Assembly: GCF_009017415.1 (NCBI RefSeq)
Contig: NC_092407.1
Coordinates: 2,294,001-2,358,000 of the forward strand
Reading direction: 5' to 3'
From: Aspergillus flavus
Lineage: Eukaryota; Ascomycota; Eurotiomycetes; Eurotiales; Aspergillaceae
DNA length: 64,000 nucleotides
Part shown: in pieces, positions 12,185 to 25,365 of the stretch
How the letters are laid out: each line of letters begins with the position of its first letter
Position numbering within the stretch: the stretch's first letter is position 1
Program-made: the position numbers and the translations under genes
Notes under the pieces: model-generated
What the model was told of the DNA's origin: nothing
Databases searched by the model: none
The model's input: the letters and a program-made list of their open reading frames with translations, nothing else

Positions 12185-14288
12185 ATGGCTGCTATCCGCC
12201 CGCGCCCATATCGGCGCATCCTGACTTCAGCGCTGCACCGACGCTTCGTTCATGCTTCTGCATTAGCGCTGCTTGTCTGCTACCTAGTCGCATTCTTGAT
12301 TGGGGATAAGTCGTCCTGTAAGTAGCAGGAACCCTTTTTTACTACAAATGACGGATTCTTGGAAATGCTGCATTTGAACGAATTGGTGGTTAACAATGTC
12401 ACCTTCCGCCAGTTTTATGGGCTTGGTTTCCCATTGGAGCATGTGGAATTCGTACCGTCTTGCTCTTTATCTGCAGTCTCGTCGTTTTCGTATTGCGTGT
12501 TGGACAGATACACATTGGCTCGCGAACAACTGCCTCTCCTTTAGGCACTCTAAAGTACCTTATTCCGCTCGATGTCGTCCAAACTTTTGGATGGTATATT
12601 TTCTCGGCATGGTGGTTTAGTGAGATCTATAAATGGTCATCTTCCAGTGGAGCACACTTGGAATGGGTCAATAGAGGCCGGTATGTGCCCCCCGCAGTAC
12701 TCACGGAGTCTTGTAACCTAAGAGATATAGGCCCCACGAGCGCGCAAGCTTAAACGAAAGGCCCATTTACCTCTACACTTGCCACCTACTACTCGCAATT
12801 GTGCAATCAGTTGTCCATCTGTATTACGATTTCGACCGTGTACCTATTCCGGTTGCTAAACGGGCTGCCGGCAACGCTGATCAGAGAACCCACCCAGTGG
12901 AACCGGTGTCTAAGCGCTTACAGGTTGCGTTACCTGGACTTATAAAAGACGGCTTCACAAGAAGTGCTGTGGTCGCCGCAGTCTGCCCTGTGGTGTATAC
13001 CTTCTTCCTAAGACGCCCGGCCTGGAGCTTCACCATGTACTGGGCGAAATTATTCTGGGACTTCCCTAGGTCTGCCGCGGCTCCTCCAGGACTTATCGGG
13101 CCAATTGGACCAGGCTTGCTACTACGCACGATGTGCTCCGGAGGTCTCCTTGTTCTTTGCTGGCAAACTGCCAATCTTTTCTTCTCCGCATTCCTTAGCA
13201 AGGAGCCACTCAAACGTGGCCAGCCATTGACGGCTGAGACGAAAGACCCCAATGGCAGCTTATTGACGGGGCTGACCGCAAAGAAGGAGACTGTTAAATC
13301 TTTCGCATTCTGGGAGCTATGCTTCATCAGTCAGAGATTTGCTGACCGACGAAAGGCGATCTTCAATGATATTGATCGCGACGGTGGTCCAGCGTGGTCG
13401 CAGATCCTGCAATCTGCCACCGAGGTTATCAAGGGCATTGCTACTCGCATCGACGAACAGAAGAACCCGTCATCGGGTTCCAAGCCTGCACAAGCCGAAC
13501 AGACTGAACCGGTCCTCCGTACTCTGCCTCGGTTAACAGACCCTCTCAAAGCGGACAACGTCTTTGCTCCCTCTCCCAAAGCGAACTCGCGGCAGGAGAA
13601 GATCGGGGAAGTCTTCAGCTCAACAGCCAAGTCTTACGGACAATCAGCAGATTGGACCCCTGCTGCCCGGGCCAAAGCCCGCGATGTCTTCGACCGTGCA
13701 TCCACTGCCATATTGAGCCCAGAGCGCAAGCAGAAACTTCTTGCTTCATCGCAAGAATTCAAGATGCTCACAGGCACTTCAACCTGCAAGCCAGAAAACC
13801 TTAACCCATTCATCGCACAGCTCCTCCGCTCTCCAGTAGGCCGACTCTTCCGACAAACGTACGACCGCCGCCTGTCAGGCATTGTCCTAGGCGCGCCACA
13901 CGCAAACCTATGTCCCATCGTCGACGCCATCGAGTCGCTCACCCGCCTACTCATCGCAAGTCTGCAGGAAGACCAATACGGCAAAGTGCAGGCCGATGTG
14001 CCTGACGTCGTACGCCTCTTCACGAACACCATCACGACCCTGGAGCCCTTTATCCACGGCGGTCTCGACGCCCACTGGACAGACGTCAACTTCCCACCAT
14101 CAAGTAACCCCGAAGCACAAGCAGAGGCCCGTCGAGTCCCAGACGTGGATCTCGTACTCGACACCCTCAAGAGCTCTCTCAAGGATCTCCTATCCGCATT
14201 CAACCTCTACCTCAAAGACATCGGACTTGTCGGCAAGGACCTGCGACTGGCAAAGGAGGCAGCAGGGTTAATCGAGGAAGGACTATAA
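12185..14288 (+). CDS. ndc1: Nuclear pore / spindle-pole membrane protein Ndc1
   Basis: An integral nuclear-envelope protein needed for pore-complex and spindle-pole-body insertion. Exons are 12185-12317, 12413-12680 and 12731-14288, joining to 652 residues. The start is MAAIRPRPYRRILTSALHRR, typical of the family, followed by a first membrane helix (ASALALLVCYLVAFLIG). More hydrophobic helices follow in exon 2 (TVLLFICSLVVFVLRVG, DVVQTFGWYIFSAWWF) and early exon 3, then a long soluble C-terminal domain. The reading before the second intron (EWVNRGR) continues as PHERASLNERPIYLY. The first exon and its intron are needed for the conserved arginine-rich start, so a start inside exon 3 is wrong. 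Confidence 0.85.
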
Positions 14289-15269
14289 ATTCAAATCAGG
14301 CGTCATGAGAGTCTACGGGGGATGAATTCTGTTTTCCTTTCTAAATTACCTGGTGTAGGCGGTCGGTGTATTTATACTTCGCCCATTGTCTTAATGAACA
14401 TTGGCTTTTGGTCGTTGTATGTTTTGGTTCTACTTTGCCCGGTGAAAAAAGTTACGACTTAGATTAGTTCCTATGCATTGTTCTGGCGTTGCGATGCATC
14501 AAATTCAATGGTTTTGACTTCTTTTTCTATTATTGGGTATTGCCTGCTCAGACCGTCACTCTATTGTAGTATGTCGAGTTTTTGTATATCCTTTTCTTTT
14601 GGCCATATACAGAAATCTATTTACAGAGATATCAAGCACCCGGTACAAAAGTCTCCCAAGTGCCACATCATAACGACCATAAACAGGTGAGAAGAGAAGG
14701 CGAGAAAGGGATGAAGAGAAGCAAATATGAAGAAAACAACCCATGCGCAGTAAATGATCCAGACACAACCTCCCAAGTCAATTTCTCCAAGACTCCATGT
14801 CCCCCATCGCCAAAAGGTGGCTGAATTGAGAAAAAAAAGGAAAAAAGATAGTAAGGAAAAGCAAGTATATCATGTCACATCATGATGACAGTTCCCCCTT
14901 TCTATGCTAAATTGGCCACCGATGCTTTATAAATCAACCATAATCCCACCCTATACCATGTCCTATTTGTCCCAGATGAAAAGTTTTTGTTGAACGCAGA
15001 AGCTGAGTGCATATGATGCATGAAAGAGATGCACTAGAAGAAATTGCACTCCGCCTACGCGGAGTGGCAGTAAACAGACAGGATTCGGTGGAATGTGATC
15101 CTGACGACGGAAAGTGGGTATTTTAACCTTAGAAAAGGAATATAAAGGCAGAGAAATAAATGCAGCACGTGCCCAGGAAAAACACAAACTTGTAGTCGTC
15201 TACAGCGCGTCAGAGCATTGTAACTCCACAGAAACCCTGATCCAGTAGTGTACACCAGCGCAATGGTTG
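14289..15269. other. Convergent intergenic region (ndc1 / C2H2 protein)
   Basis: 981 bp between convergent genes. T-rich and A-rich stretches suit two 3' UTRs. No reading frame with recognisable family features. Confidence 0.4.
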
Positions 15270-17579
15270 TCAGCAGCCGCTGAGGACCTCGTTAATGTTA
15301 TTTGACGTAAGTGTCGCAGTCGTTCCCATTGCAGGGCCGGGTCCGCCGTTGCTAGTGGCGTTTCTGGGTTCAGGAGGCGCTTCCTCTTTCATACAGGCGT
15401 TCTCCAGGATGTTGGTCCACTTTCCACTGGTTCCAGCATGACTGTGCTTCAAGTGTTGTCTAAAATGGTCCGCGCGGTAGAATTTCTTCGCATTGTTGCA
15501 CTCCCCAAATTTATGCACTGTCGTCAAATGCTCGAACCTGCGGTCCCAGTCAGGCTGAGGGAAATTAGAAAATTCTTCACCGCAATAACCACAGGTGTCG
15601 TGTGAGGGACCTGCATTCGTTTGGCTTGACGGAGAAGACGAAGGATGGAACGCAGCCTGGTATCCTGGTAGGGCAGCGCATGACCAAGAATGACGGCGCA
15701 AATGGAGCGAGTTTTGGTGGCGCTCAGCTTCATTTTTGTTTTTGAACCGATTGTTACAAAATAAGCAAGAGTACTGTTTCTCCATCTCATGTGCGCTATT
15801 GAAGGGTCATAGGTTAGAGAATGTCCTGTCACCGATGAAACTTATAGACTATATTGAGACTTACCGAAGTTCCTCGGGACTGTCAAACTTCTTAGGTTTC
15901 TTGGGACAGCAATCGCAAATGAACAAACCACCCATCTTGGAACCTGCTTGGTTTGGGACGTTCAAGCTCGTCTGCAAAGACATTTTCCTTGCGACATTTG
16001 GATTAGGTGGTTCTAGCGTATTAGTGCCCGGAGCACCTCTCATTGCCGGTTGGTTTGAAACTCCGCCAGGGCTGGTAGGGTTGAGATGAAACTTGTCATG
16101 GAATGATTCGAGGTCCGAATTTGGAGAAAGGCCCCCAGGCGACCGCTCATACACTGACGCGCTTGTAACGCTGCTTCCTCCCACTGAAAGAGCTGCTGAC
16201 GAGTACGATCCAGAAGTTCGAAGGCTCAAAGTCGACGCTGCCGATATACTCCCATGGCTCTGGGCATAGGCGCTATTGACAGATAGAGTATTCGTAAACG
16301 GGTGGCCAGATGTCCTTCGCTGCGAGAGATCACCATTACTTGTCGTTACATGTAGCGTGTGCCTATCATCGCTAATTGGTTCTCTCGGAGGAGAAGATGC
16401 TCGTCTTTTCATGCCGGATTTGGATGTGTCCAAGTACGGCGGTGTTGCTTCACGAACATTGAATAAACGTGGTAGCAATGATTCGTCCGTTGAGAAATCT
16501 CCTTCGATGTCTGAGAATATACCTTGATCATAGCTTCCCCGATTCGATCGACTCGGGAGACTGAGCGAGTCTTCGTTTTGCGGTGTGGCTCCACCTCCCC
16601 GACGGCGGACATAGTTAGGATTATCGTAGTCTACCGCAGAAGAAGGCGCACTGCTCTCAACACTCGGACTTCGGCAACCGATATAGTCTCTCCAGCCAAC
16701 TTTAGTCCCAGGCGATATCCCACCCGACTGAGAACTGATGGACCACCTCACGTCGAGCGTAGACCCGTCAGAGCCACCAGGTGAGGGTAAGCTTCCAAGA
16801 TTTCTAGAAGGTATGGGAAGTGTTGATATAGGGCCTCTATTATCGGTACCCAAACTTAAAGACTGTCGAGGAGAGAGTGGTTTCCCTATTTTAGACAGAA
16901 GATGCTGGTCATATGCATCAGACGAGTCCTTCACGCTCCGTCGTGAGAAGTCCTGCTCGCCTTTCAAACTATCAATTGATATTAGTGATACTGGCCTGGA
17001 TGGAGGAGTTATAGCGAAACATTCAATGAAAGAACATGGAACGACGGTTTGAGAATGCGCAAACCAGGAAGGGTGAGCGACGTTCAAGAGCGCCCCCCTG
17101 AGAACTTACATAGGACTGGTGTTAAAGGGAATTGAATTCCGGAAGCCGTCATCCGCTGGTGGTGGAGGCTCAATCCGTATATGAGCCTCCGGACTTCTTG
17201 ATAGAGGCAAACCGCTGTGTCTGCCATCCAAATCGTCTAGCGCCATTCGATCGGATTGAGGTACGGCTTCTAAACGGCGATGGCCACCAAATAGACTCGA
17301 ACTCGGATTGATGGGGGCCAGTTTTGCACTGGGTCCCTTAGAATTAGCATGCACCCAACCAGCATCGTAACCGTCTTCTAGGTCTCTGATGCGCGGCGGC
17401 GGTGGAAGTGGCGGTGGAGCAAATGTGTTCATTGAACTGGCGGGAATTGGCATAGGCCCAGGCAAGGAATATGACTGTCCCGGCATGGCATATGAGGGTC
17501 GTTCAGTAGCGCTGTGATAAGAACCACTAGTGAAATCATGCACATTGATCGAGGGTGGCGAAATTCGCGGCAAGTCCAT
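15270..17579 (-). CDS. C2H2 zinc-finger protein, probable transcription regulator
   Basis: Exons are 17579-17110, 16995-15865 and 15795-15270, an exact frame of 708 residues. The first ~500 residues are low-complexity and rich in Ser/Pro/Gly (for example the APPPLPPPP run), with no fold I recognise. The C-terminus carries several zinc-binding clusters: FICDCCPKKPKKF, a classical C2H2 finger (YSCLFCNNRF with a downstream H-x4-H-like pair in AERHQNSLH), a CGYCGEEF unit ending HLTTVH, and DHFRQHLKHSH. The acceptor at 15796 gives the smooth join EELRAHEMEKQYSC. I do not recognise a named orthologue. A 6.2-kb gene-free region lies upstream, an arrangement often seen at developmental regulators. 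The fingers are clear; the biological role is unknown. Confidence 0.78.
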
Positions 17580-20500
17580 CGTACGATCAATTGCTCATCA
17601 ATTCAAGATTAAAAGGAGAGACGAGTTAAACAACGAAACGCAAGCCCTCACCAAAGTCGTGGGTGATATAAAAGAGGCACGACGTTCGTTGTTAGCTGGA
17701 TGCAATTTGCAGAAGATCAATAAGTAGATAGATGATGAATTAGCCCCGCTTAACGCCTCAAGAAGATCCTGCTTCTAGAGCCAGCGCAAAAGCTGCAGAA
17801 GTGCTAACAAAAGTCGGAGAAGGCGAAAGAAGTAGAAGAGTCAAACTGCAGTAGGAAGACTGCGGACTTGGTGGCAATAGTGGTCAGGGTCTGCCAAGCG
17901 GTAGCTGGTAAGTGGTCGGGTAACTTTGACGAGAGCAGGATAGGGCTGAGCAGGCAGTAACCCACCTCCTCAAGGTCCGTTGGGTTGCGTTGACAAGATT
18001 TAATTTGATTTCCAGGTGACCAGATCAGTCATTCACTATTTCAACGGCTTTTCGCAACAGTCGCGCACCAGTTTGCGAAACCAGTTGTGTGCCATCAATT
18101 CGCCGGAGAGCGGCAATTTAGTGAGAGAGGACGGCGCAAGGACCACAAGACATAGTGAAGACTTGTTCAGAAGGGGGGCTTTGGGTGTTTATAAGTAGCC
18201 GCTGATATATTCGGGAGAAAGTTGCAGCGGAGGACAAGCGGTTATGCAATGTATGCCCTCGAGAAAAGGGAAAGGGTGGGTAAATGTTAGACAAGATGCA
18301 GTGAATCGGTTGTTTCCCCACGATCAACCCTCTTTCTAGAATCCGGTAAGTTCGGAGGGGATGGAGAATCTCAGAGGAGAACAAAAACGGTCGCAGAGCA
18401 CGTGTTGGTTTTGTACAAATTCAACAAGGAATGGAAAGGGAGGGAAAGTGAAGGTAAAGTTCAAGTGACAGAAAGGGCCAGTCAAGGTGACGGCGGGCCT
18501 GAGGCAGACAAGGAAGTGCCTCAAGGTGTAAGTTCAGATTGTATGTATAAGGTGAGGCAGAAGGTCTGGGTGGACAGGTAAGAAAGTTGGAAGGATGGTG
18601 GTGCTAACCACCGTCTTATTGGTCCCTACAAGGCTTTTTGGGCGGGAGGAAAATAACGTCTGTAATTTCAAGATTGATTTTGCCTCTTGACTTCTTCCGT
18701 CTCACTAGGTGGTTTTTCCCTTTTTCTTTTTCCTTTTTTTTTTTATTCTTTTGTCTTTTTGATTTCTTTGTCAGCTATGTAAGCATGGACAAATTTCAAA
18801 ACTTGCGCCAATGAATAGAAGGAATACGGGGTAGTCGTCGTAATAATACTTATTGGGGATAAGAAAAAAAAAAGTTCGTATGTATGGAGGAGAGGCAGAG
18901 ATTAGAAGGACAAGACCTAGAAACCTAGATAATAATAACCAAACTTCCATTATTCACAATGATACAAACGTTGGTATTTCTGTCTCCGCTTTTACTGCAG
19001 TTTGGTCAGGGTGGACCCCGTGGAAGTTAGACTGACCAACTAAGATGGAGTCCTTTTCCTTCGATATGACTGCGGTAATGAACCAGGGGAAAAGAGAATT
19101 GTGAAAAGGAAACATTCATACTTACAAGGCTAGAAAGGAAAAGACCCGAGACGCAAGAATGGTCTTAAGGCTAGCCAAGGGACCCGTGAATATTTCTTTT
19201 TTCTTTTCTTTTTCTTTTTTCTATTCTCTCTAAATTATTCCTCTATTTTGGGGGGAAAAGCCAAATGAAAAAATAAAATAGAACAGAATAAGAAAAACCA
19301 CAAATTTCGTTTATCCCCCCTTAGGGAACACCTTGCATTTGCTTTGCTGGTTAAACTTTTGGGTTGCTTGTCAGACTGTTGCAGTACCACAAATTGTAAA
19401 AAATACTCAAAAATACCACGTATGAGCACTGAGGCGTTACCCAGCAAGGTAAAATTGTACGAAACGTAAGGAAGGTCAGAATACGTACATATGGCACGGT
19501 TACTTCGTATGGTACTTGTCCTTGGCTCTGGAACAAAAGATTAACCTCATGGCTGGACTCAAGAACCACATCGTTTCAAAATGCGCGCGGGATGGCAGGG
19601 CTGGTGGATGGCCACGTTTAATGGGATCTACCAAGAACTGCTAAATCATATTTAATATCACTCAATATGTCACTGGGACTTGTAGTTACTTTCCCTTTTC
19701 AGTAAGTCATCCTTTTGATTGTTCCTGCTATGAAAGTTAAACCTGCATTTCGGAGCCTTGAGACGAGACTACCACAAGATAATACAGCGGGGAATTCCCC
19801 TCAAGGCAAATTGTCTCATGTTTGCCTGTTGAGAGAGAGAGAGAGAGAGAGAAAAGGAGGAGCAAGGAAGAAGTGGGTTTGTAGTTGTCTTTTCTCAGAG
19901 AGATAGTAAGTAATCCGTCATCAGCCATGGCCAAGAGGAAAACGCAAAGTTGATCATATGTTTACTTTTTAAGGTCTGTCTTAGCAGAACTTTAAGTCAG
20001 GCCTTTGATATCATTCTTTAGCCCATATTCCCCCCGTCATGAGGCACACAACAACACCTCGCTCCAATAATAAAACCCCATGGCTTTGTAGTGAGTCAAG
20101 GAATGATTTATTTGAATTTTATTACCGTGGACTGGAGGAATGTAAAAAAAAAAATTTAGAATTATTATTTTTTTCGTTTTTAGAGCGGTGAGCACGGACT
20201 AGCGTGGAAGGGCGACTGGGGACGGATGCTTTGGAATGAGGCAGTGCTGGCAGATTCTTGCCATTATCATTCGTTATTATTTCATTTTTCATGGTTTGTG
20301 GTCAATTGGACTCAACCCATACCCGCCGTTACCACTGACAATGTCGCTTCGAATGTTCTGTCCCCGTTCGATTCTCACACGCCATTGGATTCTCCCGATG
20401 CCTGCCGCTGGACTAGAAACATGCTTTTTGGCCTTAGGATGGGGATACAAAAAAAAAAAAAAAAAAAAAAAAGGTTTCTACATCCGCTTAACAAATGTTT

Positions 20501-23500
20501 GATATCCAAGGTTGCATGGTGCCCGGTCGACTCCTTTTACCCTTACCAGGGACAATTTTCTCGCTAAGTTCGGTGCCTGGACAGATGGAGATCTGACAGA
20601 CAAAAGAATGAACATGAACATTGCAATCGAGACTCGTAAGGCTTCGCTAGAAGATAACTAGAAAGGCGGGTCACCCTGAGACCTTTTCCCCTTCTGGAAA
20701 GACCATTGTATCGTCGATATTAAGATATTTGAATATGAAAAGTATGGTCCTCTGAAGTCGACCTACCTAGACGGGATTTTCCTCCGTACAACATCTTGAC
20801 TTCTCATACTGGTATACAGTGTACAGTGTATAGTGTACAGTATTTCCTTTGCTATTGTCTCCTTTTCCTTCGAAATGATTTTTACTTGTGTTATAATAAG
20901 AAAAAATTAAAGTATGTCTCTTGATTCTCAACAAATCAGTTTCCAAATTTACCACAAGGTGTTCCCAGCCATACATGAATTACCTGTGAAATTCCAGAAG
21001 AACTTAATAGGAAGAGCACCGAACACAGTCACTCTCTGCCCAGGGTACCGAGTGCATACATGCACCCGACTACTACATACACTATAGACCCACCGTGAAG
21101 TGTGCCGACGAACGTCAGCCAACTATTAGTGGCCTTGTCGAGCTTGACCCGCCGCCAATGTGGTCTAGTGGGACCCACTTTGTCCTTAGATACATGCACT
21201 GCCACAGTGCTGTCATTTGGCATTTTCCGTCGCACCCCGAAGACTCCGTCCCTGGAATTGGATGGGTAAAACGCTTAAATTATCGTAGTATAGGGAGGAA
21301 AATGAGGGGTTGACGGTCTGAGAAATTCCCTTAAACCTAAAGAAAAAGGGGTAGTTGAACAAGAATAGCAATACTCAAGACCTTGGCCGGGGGAAGTAGG
21401 AATGTCGGAGGTTTTTTACGGATATGATATCCCAACTCTATAACGCACTGGGGCCCTGCGGTGAGGAACTGGAACAAATAGCTGGTAATCACATAGGGAT
21501 TATTTGAAAATTATTTTGGGCTAAAAAAAATGATAATAAAGAAAAATACAAAAGTAAGGCCCAGTATGGAAGACGGAGTACCATTCTCGTTTCGTTCCAC
21601 TGGTCTCCTTTTGACGCCTCTTTAAGCAATAGGAAGCTGCCGCAAGAATTGTCTTGGGAGCTTCATCCCCGTTGCAGGTTTCGCTAGCAACAGATAAATA
21701 ATCAAAAATAAAAATTAAAAGGCCGAAGAGGGGGCAAAATGATTCAAGGCAAGGGTAACTTGCAGACCCCAGTTGATTATTGTTCTACTCTATTCGGTAA
21801 TGCTATCACTATTGAAATTTTTCTTCTTCCTCTTCTTCCTCTTCTTTTTTTTTTTTTTTTTTTTTTCGCCACTACTGACGGCCCTCTGCACACCACAGTC
21901 TGTATGCGGTCACAGTGGCGATCAGAAGAGGTGATCAACTCCAATCTCGTCTATTCAGCTCCTATCCTCCACAGCTGAATGGAAAGGGAATGGATATGTC
22001 TTCTCTGGTCCACGCTTTCCTCTCGTTGTTGAGTCTTACGCGCCCACTTGAAAACCATCACCTGGACAACAACACACACGCATGCATCCACTGGGTTGTG
22101 GCAATCCGGCGGATTCCATTTGCTCTGCTAATTCTAGCTGTTCGTAAGCCTATACGATGCGACGCTTGTTTTTGCCATCATCCCATACTTGATCGACAAT
22201 CCGATACGATTGGGCCGTCGTGCACAAAATGGTCGGCGTCTGATCGAAAAGAGGGGGTCCTGTAGTCATCAAGATGAATTGCTAGTTTACAGGTCCCGCA
22301 CGTAAGCACTATATATAGTCGGTCGGTGGATGTAGTGCGAGTCACACGTCTCTCGTGACTGGATGGGGTGAAGATGTTGTCTTATAATTTACGTCGTGAT
22401 ACGGAAGCCCTTCGCAGGGACAAGGGTTAAAAGTGAGTAAGAAAAAGCAAGCATCCAAGTAGAGTTAAACTACTTGCCATACAAAAGCGCCGTCAGCCTT
22501 AAGCCTTAACAGGCTGCAGGCTAAGTCCCGTGCACAGGCCTGCTGACATCGTAATCCAGGCGCTAGTTAGCCAGTATTGACTACTCAGGCATGGCTAGCT
22601 GAACTGGCCTCAGCTAGTAGTAGCACTTAGTACCCAATCAATGTTAGATTGCACAGTGCTCACTCCGCAAGATGTATGAGAGTTGAGGAGGTCAAGCTTA
22701 ATCTACTGTGATCCCAACTGTGCTCTTCATCTTTGCATTTGATTGATTGAACCTGAATCAGGCGTCATGTGAGTATCAGGGGGGAAATTTTAGTGTCGAG
22801 TCAGGGTCTTCCTTCTAGTAGCACCCATACACGGCTCATGGTGAGACAGAAAACGCAATCAACATACGCACATCCAAAACTTAAGAAGTCAAAATTTGTA
22901 AGGACGTACTCTGGAGTCTGGACAGCAGTCTTAGTCCAGGCACTAAAAGTAGAAGCATATTTGTCGTCGGTGGAATGCGAGCCGCACAGACTCCTTCATC
23001 ACATGTGGCCAATTGATCGACGTGAACTTTTACCACAGCGGAGGCGGTTTGAAACAGTGCAAATCTGAAACTACCTGAGGATTTGGGACCTTGGCGTCTA
23101 TTCGACACCAATCATTGTTGGGAAGGGGGCTTGAGGTTATCCGATTCCGTCCCGCACTTACGAATGAGGATAATCCTTGATGCAGCAGTGCGGAGTTTTG
23201 ATTGTATCCATTCCTTCCAAGACTTCAACTGACGACTTGCAGCACAGACGTACGTGCATGCATACCTCCAAGAATCCAGTTTCAAGAGATTTTGGTTCCA
23301 TCTCAGCGCTACACAGTACAGTACTTAGTACATTTCTGAACCTACAAGTTGCGTAGATAGTCAACCAGGATGGATTCGAGAGATTTGTCACATAGTTAGC
23401 CACAGAAAGTATGGTGTCATTGTCCACTAGATAATTGCAAACTTTCATGCGGGACAAGCGATATTCGACCTATCTAATCGAATCCATTCCTTCATTCAAG

Positions 23501-23807
23501 ATTCAGGGTTCAAGACTAGTAATGCGGGGCCACCAACCTTATTGCCTCAGGCCCCAACAGTAGCCTGCCCTTGCCCTTGCCCTACACCCTAGTTGCCGTT
23601 CCGTGCCGCCCTCGTAGGCCTTCCTCCACCAGCCAATGATGCCCCCTCATCGGATTCTTGGCTTGGTAGTATCTGAATTTGGCTAGAAGGATCATTGTCA
23701 ACGCTTTGCATTCTACGATCACAGATATCCATCCTCCGTCCCATATCTGACCTAGTACGATATCATCATTCTTATGTGCATTAGTGTTACTCAAAGCGGT
23801 ATTCACA
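17580..23807. other. Exceptionally long gene-free interval upstream of the C2H2 gene and yvh1
   Basis: 6.2 kb with no reading frame longer than about 115 codons and none resembling a family. It contains many homopolymer and simple-sequence tracts: pyrimidine-rich runs at 18715-18755 and 19195-19230, a GA dinucleotide run near 19830-19855, a ~20-nt A run near 20451-20473, CTT-type repeats leading into a long T run at 21820-21866, and GTGTACAGT-type short repeats at 20815-20842. No transposase, reverse transcriptase or long terminal repeat was found. It probably holds the promoter and long 5' leader of the C2H2 gene, the yvh1 promoter, and possibly untranslated RNAs. Confidence 0.45.
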
Positions 23808-25365
23808 ATGGCTATGAATCGTATTCCTGGTCAGAATATTTATATTGGAGGGTTGGTCTTACCTTGTCCCTCAATACCCGTATTAAACCATTGCGTTGGG
23901 CTAGAATCCTAACAACGCGGGGCAACAAATATACTCTCAAAAGCCCGAGTCAAGAAAAAGAAAAGATACTTTTACATCGAACCGCTTGCTGACCTATAGG
24001 TTTGACGTGTAGCATTTTCTCCCTTAAGAACAGGGCAGCATTGGAAAGAGCAAACATTACCCACGTACTATCGGTATTACGCCTGCAACCACAAGAGGAG
24101 ACATTTGCAGGCTTCCAACATCATCGCATCGATGTGGACGATGTTGAGGATGAGAACCTCCTAGAACATTTCCCCTCCGCCATTAAGTTCATCCAGTCTG
24201 GATTGGATGCTGGTGGGGGCGTCCTGGTCCATTGGTTAGTCTACGGTCTACCCCTCTTCCCTCATCTCTACTCATACCAACAAACCCGCACTGTCCCCAT
24301 ATACTTGGGTGGCCTGGCTGGCCGAGAAAACTCTATGGTTCTGGGCCCAAGCGTTTTCACTCTTCTGGCCTTCCATCCCAATGTATAGTCAAAACGAAGT
24401 TCTGATCGATATCACGTGCTCTCCTCACGAGTATGGGTCTAACTTCTAGGCCAGATGTTGTCATATTGAAATGTTTCCATTGGCCTCAGGGGAATGCTTA
24501 GATGAGAGGCATTAAGAGTTATTGTTACTGATAGTAAAAATAGTGCGATGGGAAAATCCCGTTCAGCCACCATATGTATCGCTTATCTACTCCACCAGCA
24601 GCCAAGTGCACTGACGCCGCAGTCCGCTCTTGCTATTATTAAGGAAAGTCGGCCACTTTGTGAACCGAATGATGGGTTCATGAAACAGCTGTCGATATAC
24701 CACCAAATGGGCTGTCCAGACGATGTGATCAGCCATCCGCTGTATAACCGTTGGCTTTACCGCCGCGAAGTTGAGGAAAGTGTAGCATGTGGGCGCGCGC
24801 CGGAGATGAGTTCCGTGTTATTTGAAGACGAACAACCTCACAAATCCCAAGACAATACGGATCGAACAACGGAAATTAAATGTCGGAAATGCAGGTCAGT
24901 TTTCCTTAATTTAAGATAAACCTCTCCAGATAAATGTTGACTGTATTCGGCAGACGAAACTTGGCGACCACGCCATTCATCATACCACATGGCCCGCAAA
25001 ACGGTGCAAAGGGACCAACCGACTGCGCCCACATTTTCTTACATCCTTTAACGTGGATGCGCCCGTGCCTTTTCCCTAACGGTGAAGATGATGGAGCACC
25101 GTCTGGGGATGCGCCCCTGTCTGGTCGATTGACCTGCCCGAACACCTCGTGTGGTTCCAATATCGGAAAGTTTGCATGGCAGGGTATGCAATGTAGCTGC
25201 GGCGACTGGGTAGTCCCCGCAATCGGCCTTGCGAAGGCTCGAATCGATATGTCCCAACGTGTCAATGTGGGAAGGCTACCTCCAGCTGCCCTAGGCATCC
25301 GTATGCCGCCTAGTATGAGGCCTAATCCTGCGGATGATTCCACAAATGGACGGGGCAACCTCTAA
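23808..25365 (+). CDS. yvh1: Dual-specificity phosphatase Yvh1 with C-terminal zinc-binding domain
   Basis: A phosphatase whose zinc domain releases Mrt4 during 60S ribosome assembly in yeast. Exons are 23808-23851, 24013-24234, 24544-24894 and 24954-25365, joining to 342 residues. The start MAMNRIPGQNIYIGG joins to IFSLKNRAALERANITHV. The catalytic loop is split by the second intron and reads VHCAMGKSRSAT, with the nucleophilic cysteine at the junction. The C-terminus has CRKCRRNLA, HIFLHPLTWM, LTCPNTSCGSNIGKFAWQGM and QCSCGDWVVPA, the zinc-ligand cysteines of the Yvh1 family. The introns are unusually long for this locus (161 and 309 nt). The downstream gene-poor stretch begins immediately after. 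Confidence 0.9.

Noticed and set aside
13331..14203. Long antisense ORFs opposite ndc1 (also opposite erg19 and the regulator gene).
   Set aside because: Their sequences are arginine/serine-rich translations typical of the opposite strand of a real gene, with no family motifs.
17580..23807. A degraded transposon in the long intergenic region.
   Set aside because: No reverse transcriptase, transposase or integrase fragments, no long terminal or inverted repeats, and no target-site duplication could be seen.
24002..24388. A 128-codon ORF as a complete short phosphatase.
   Set aside because: It runs into an intron just at the catalytic cysteine; the loop resumes as CAMGKSRSAT after the acceptor at 24543.
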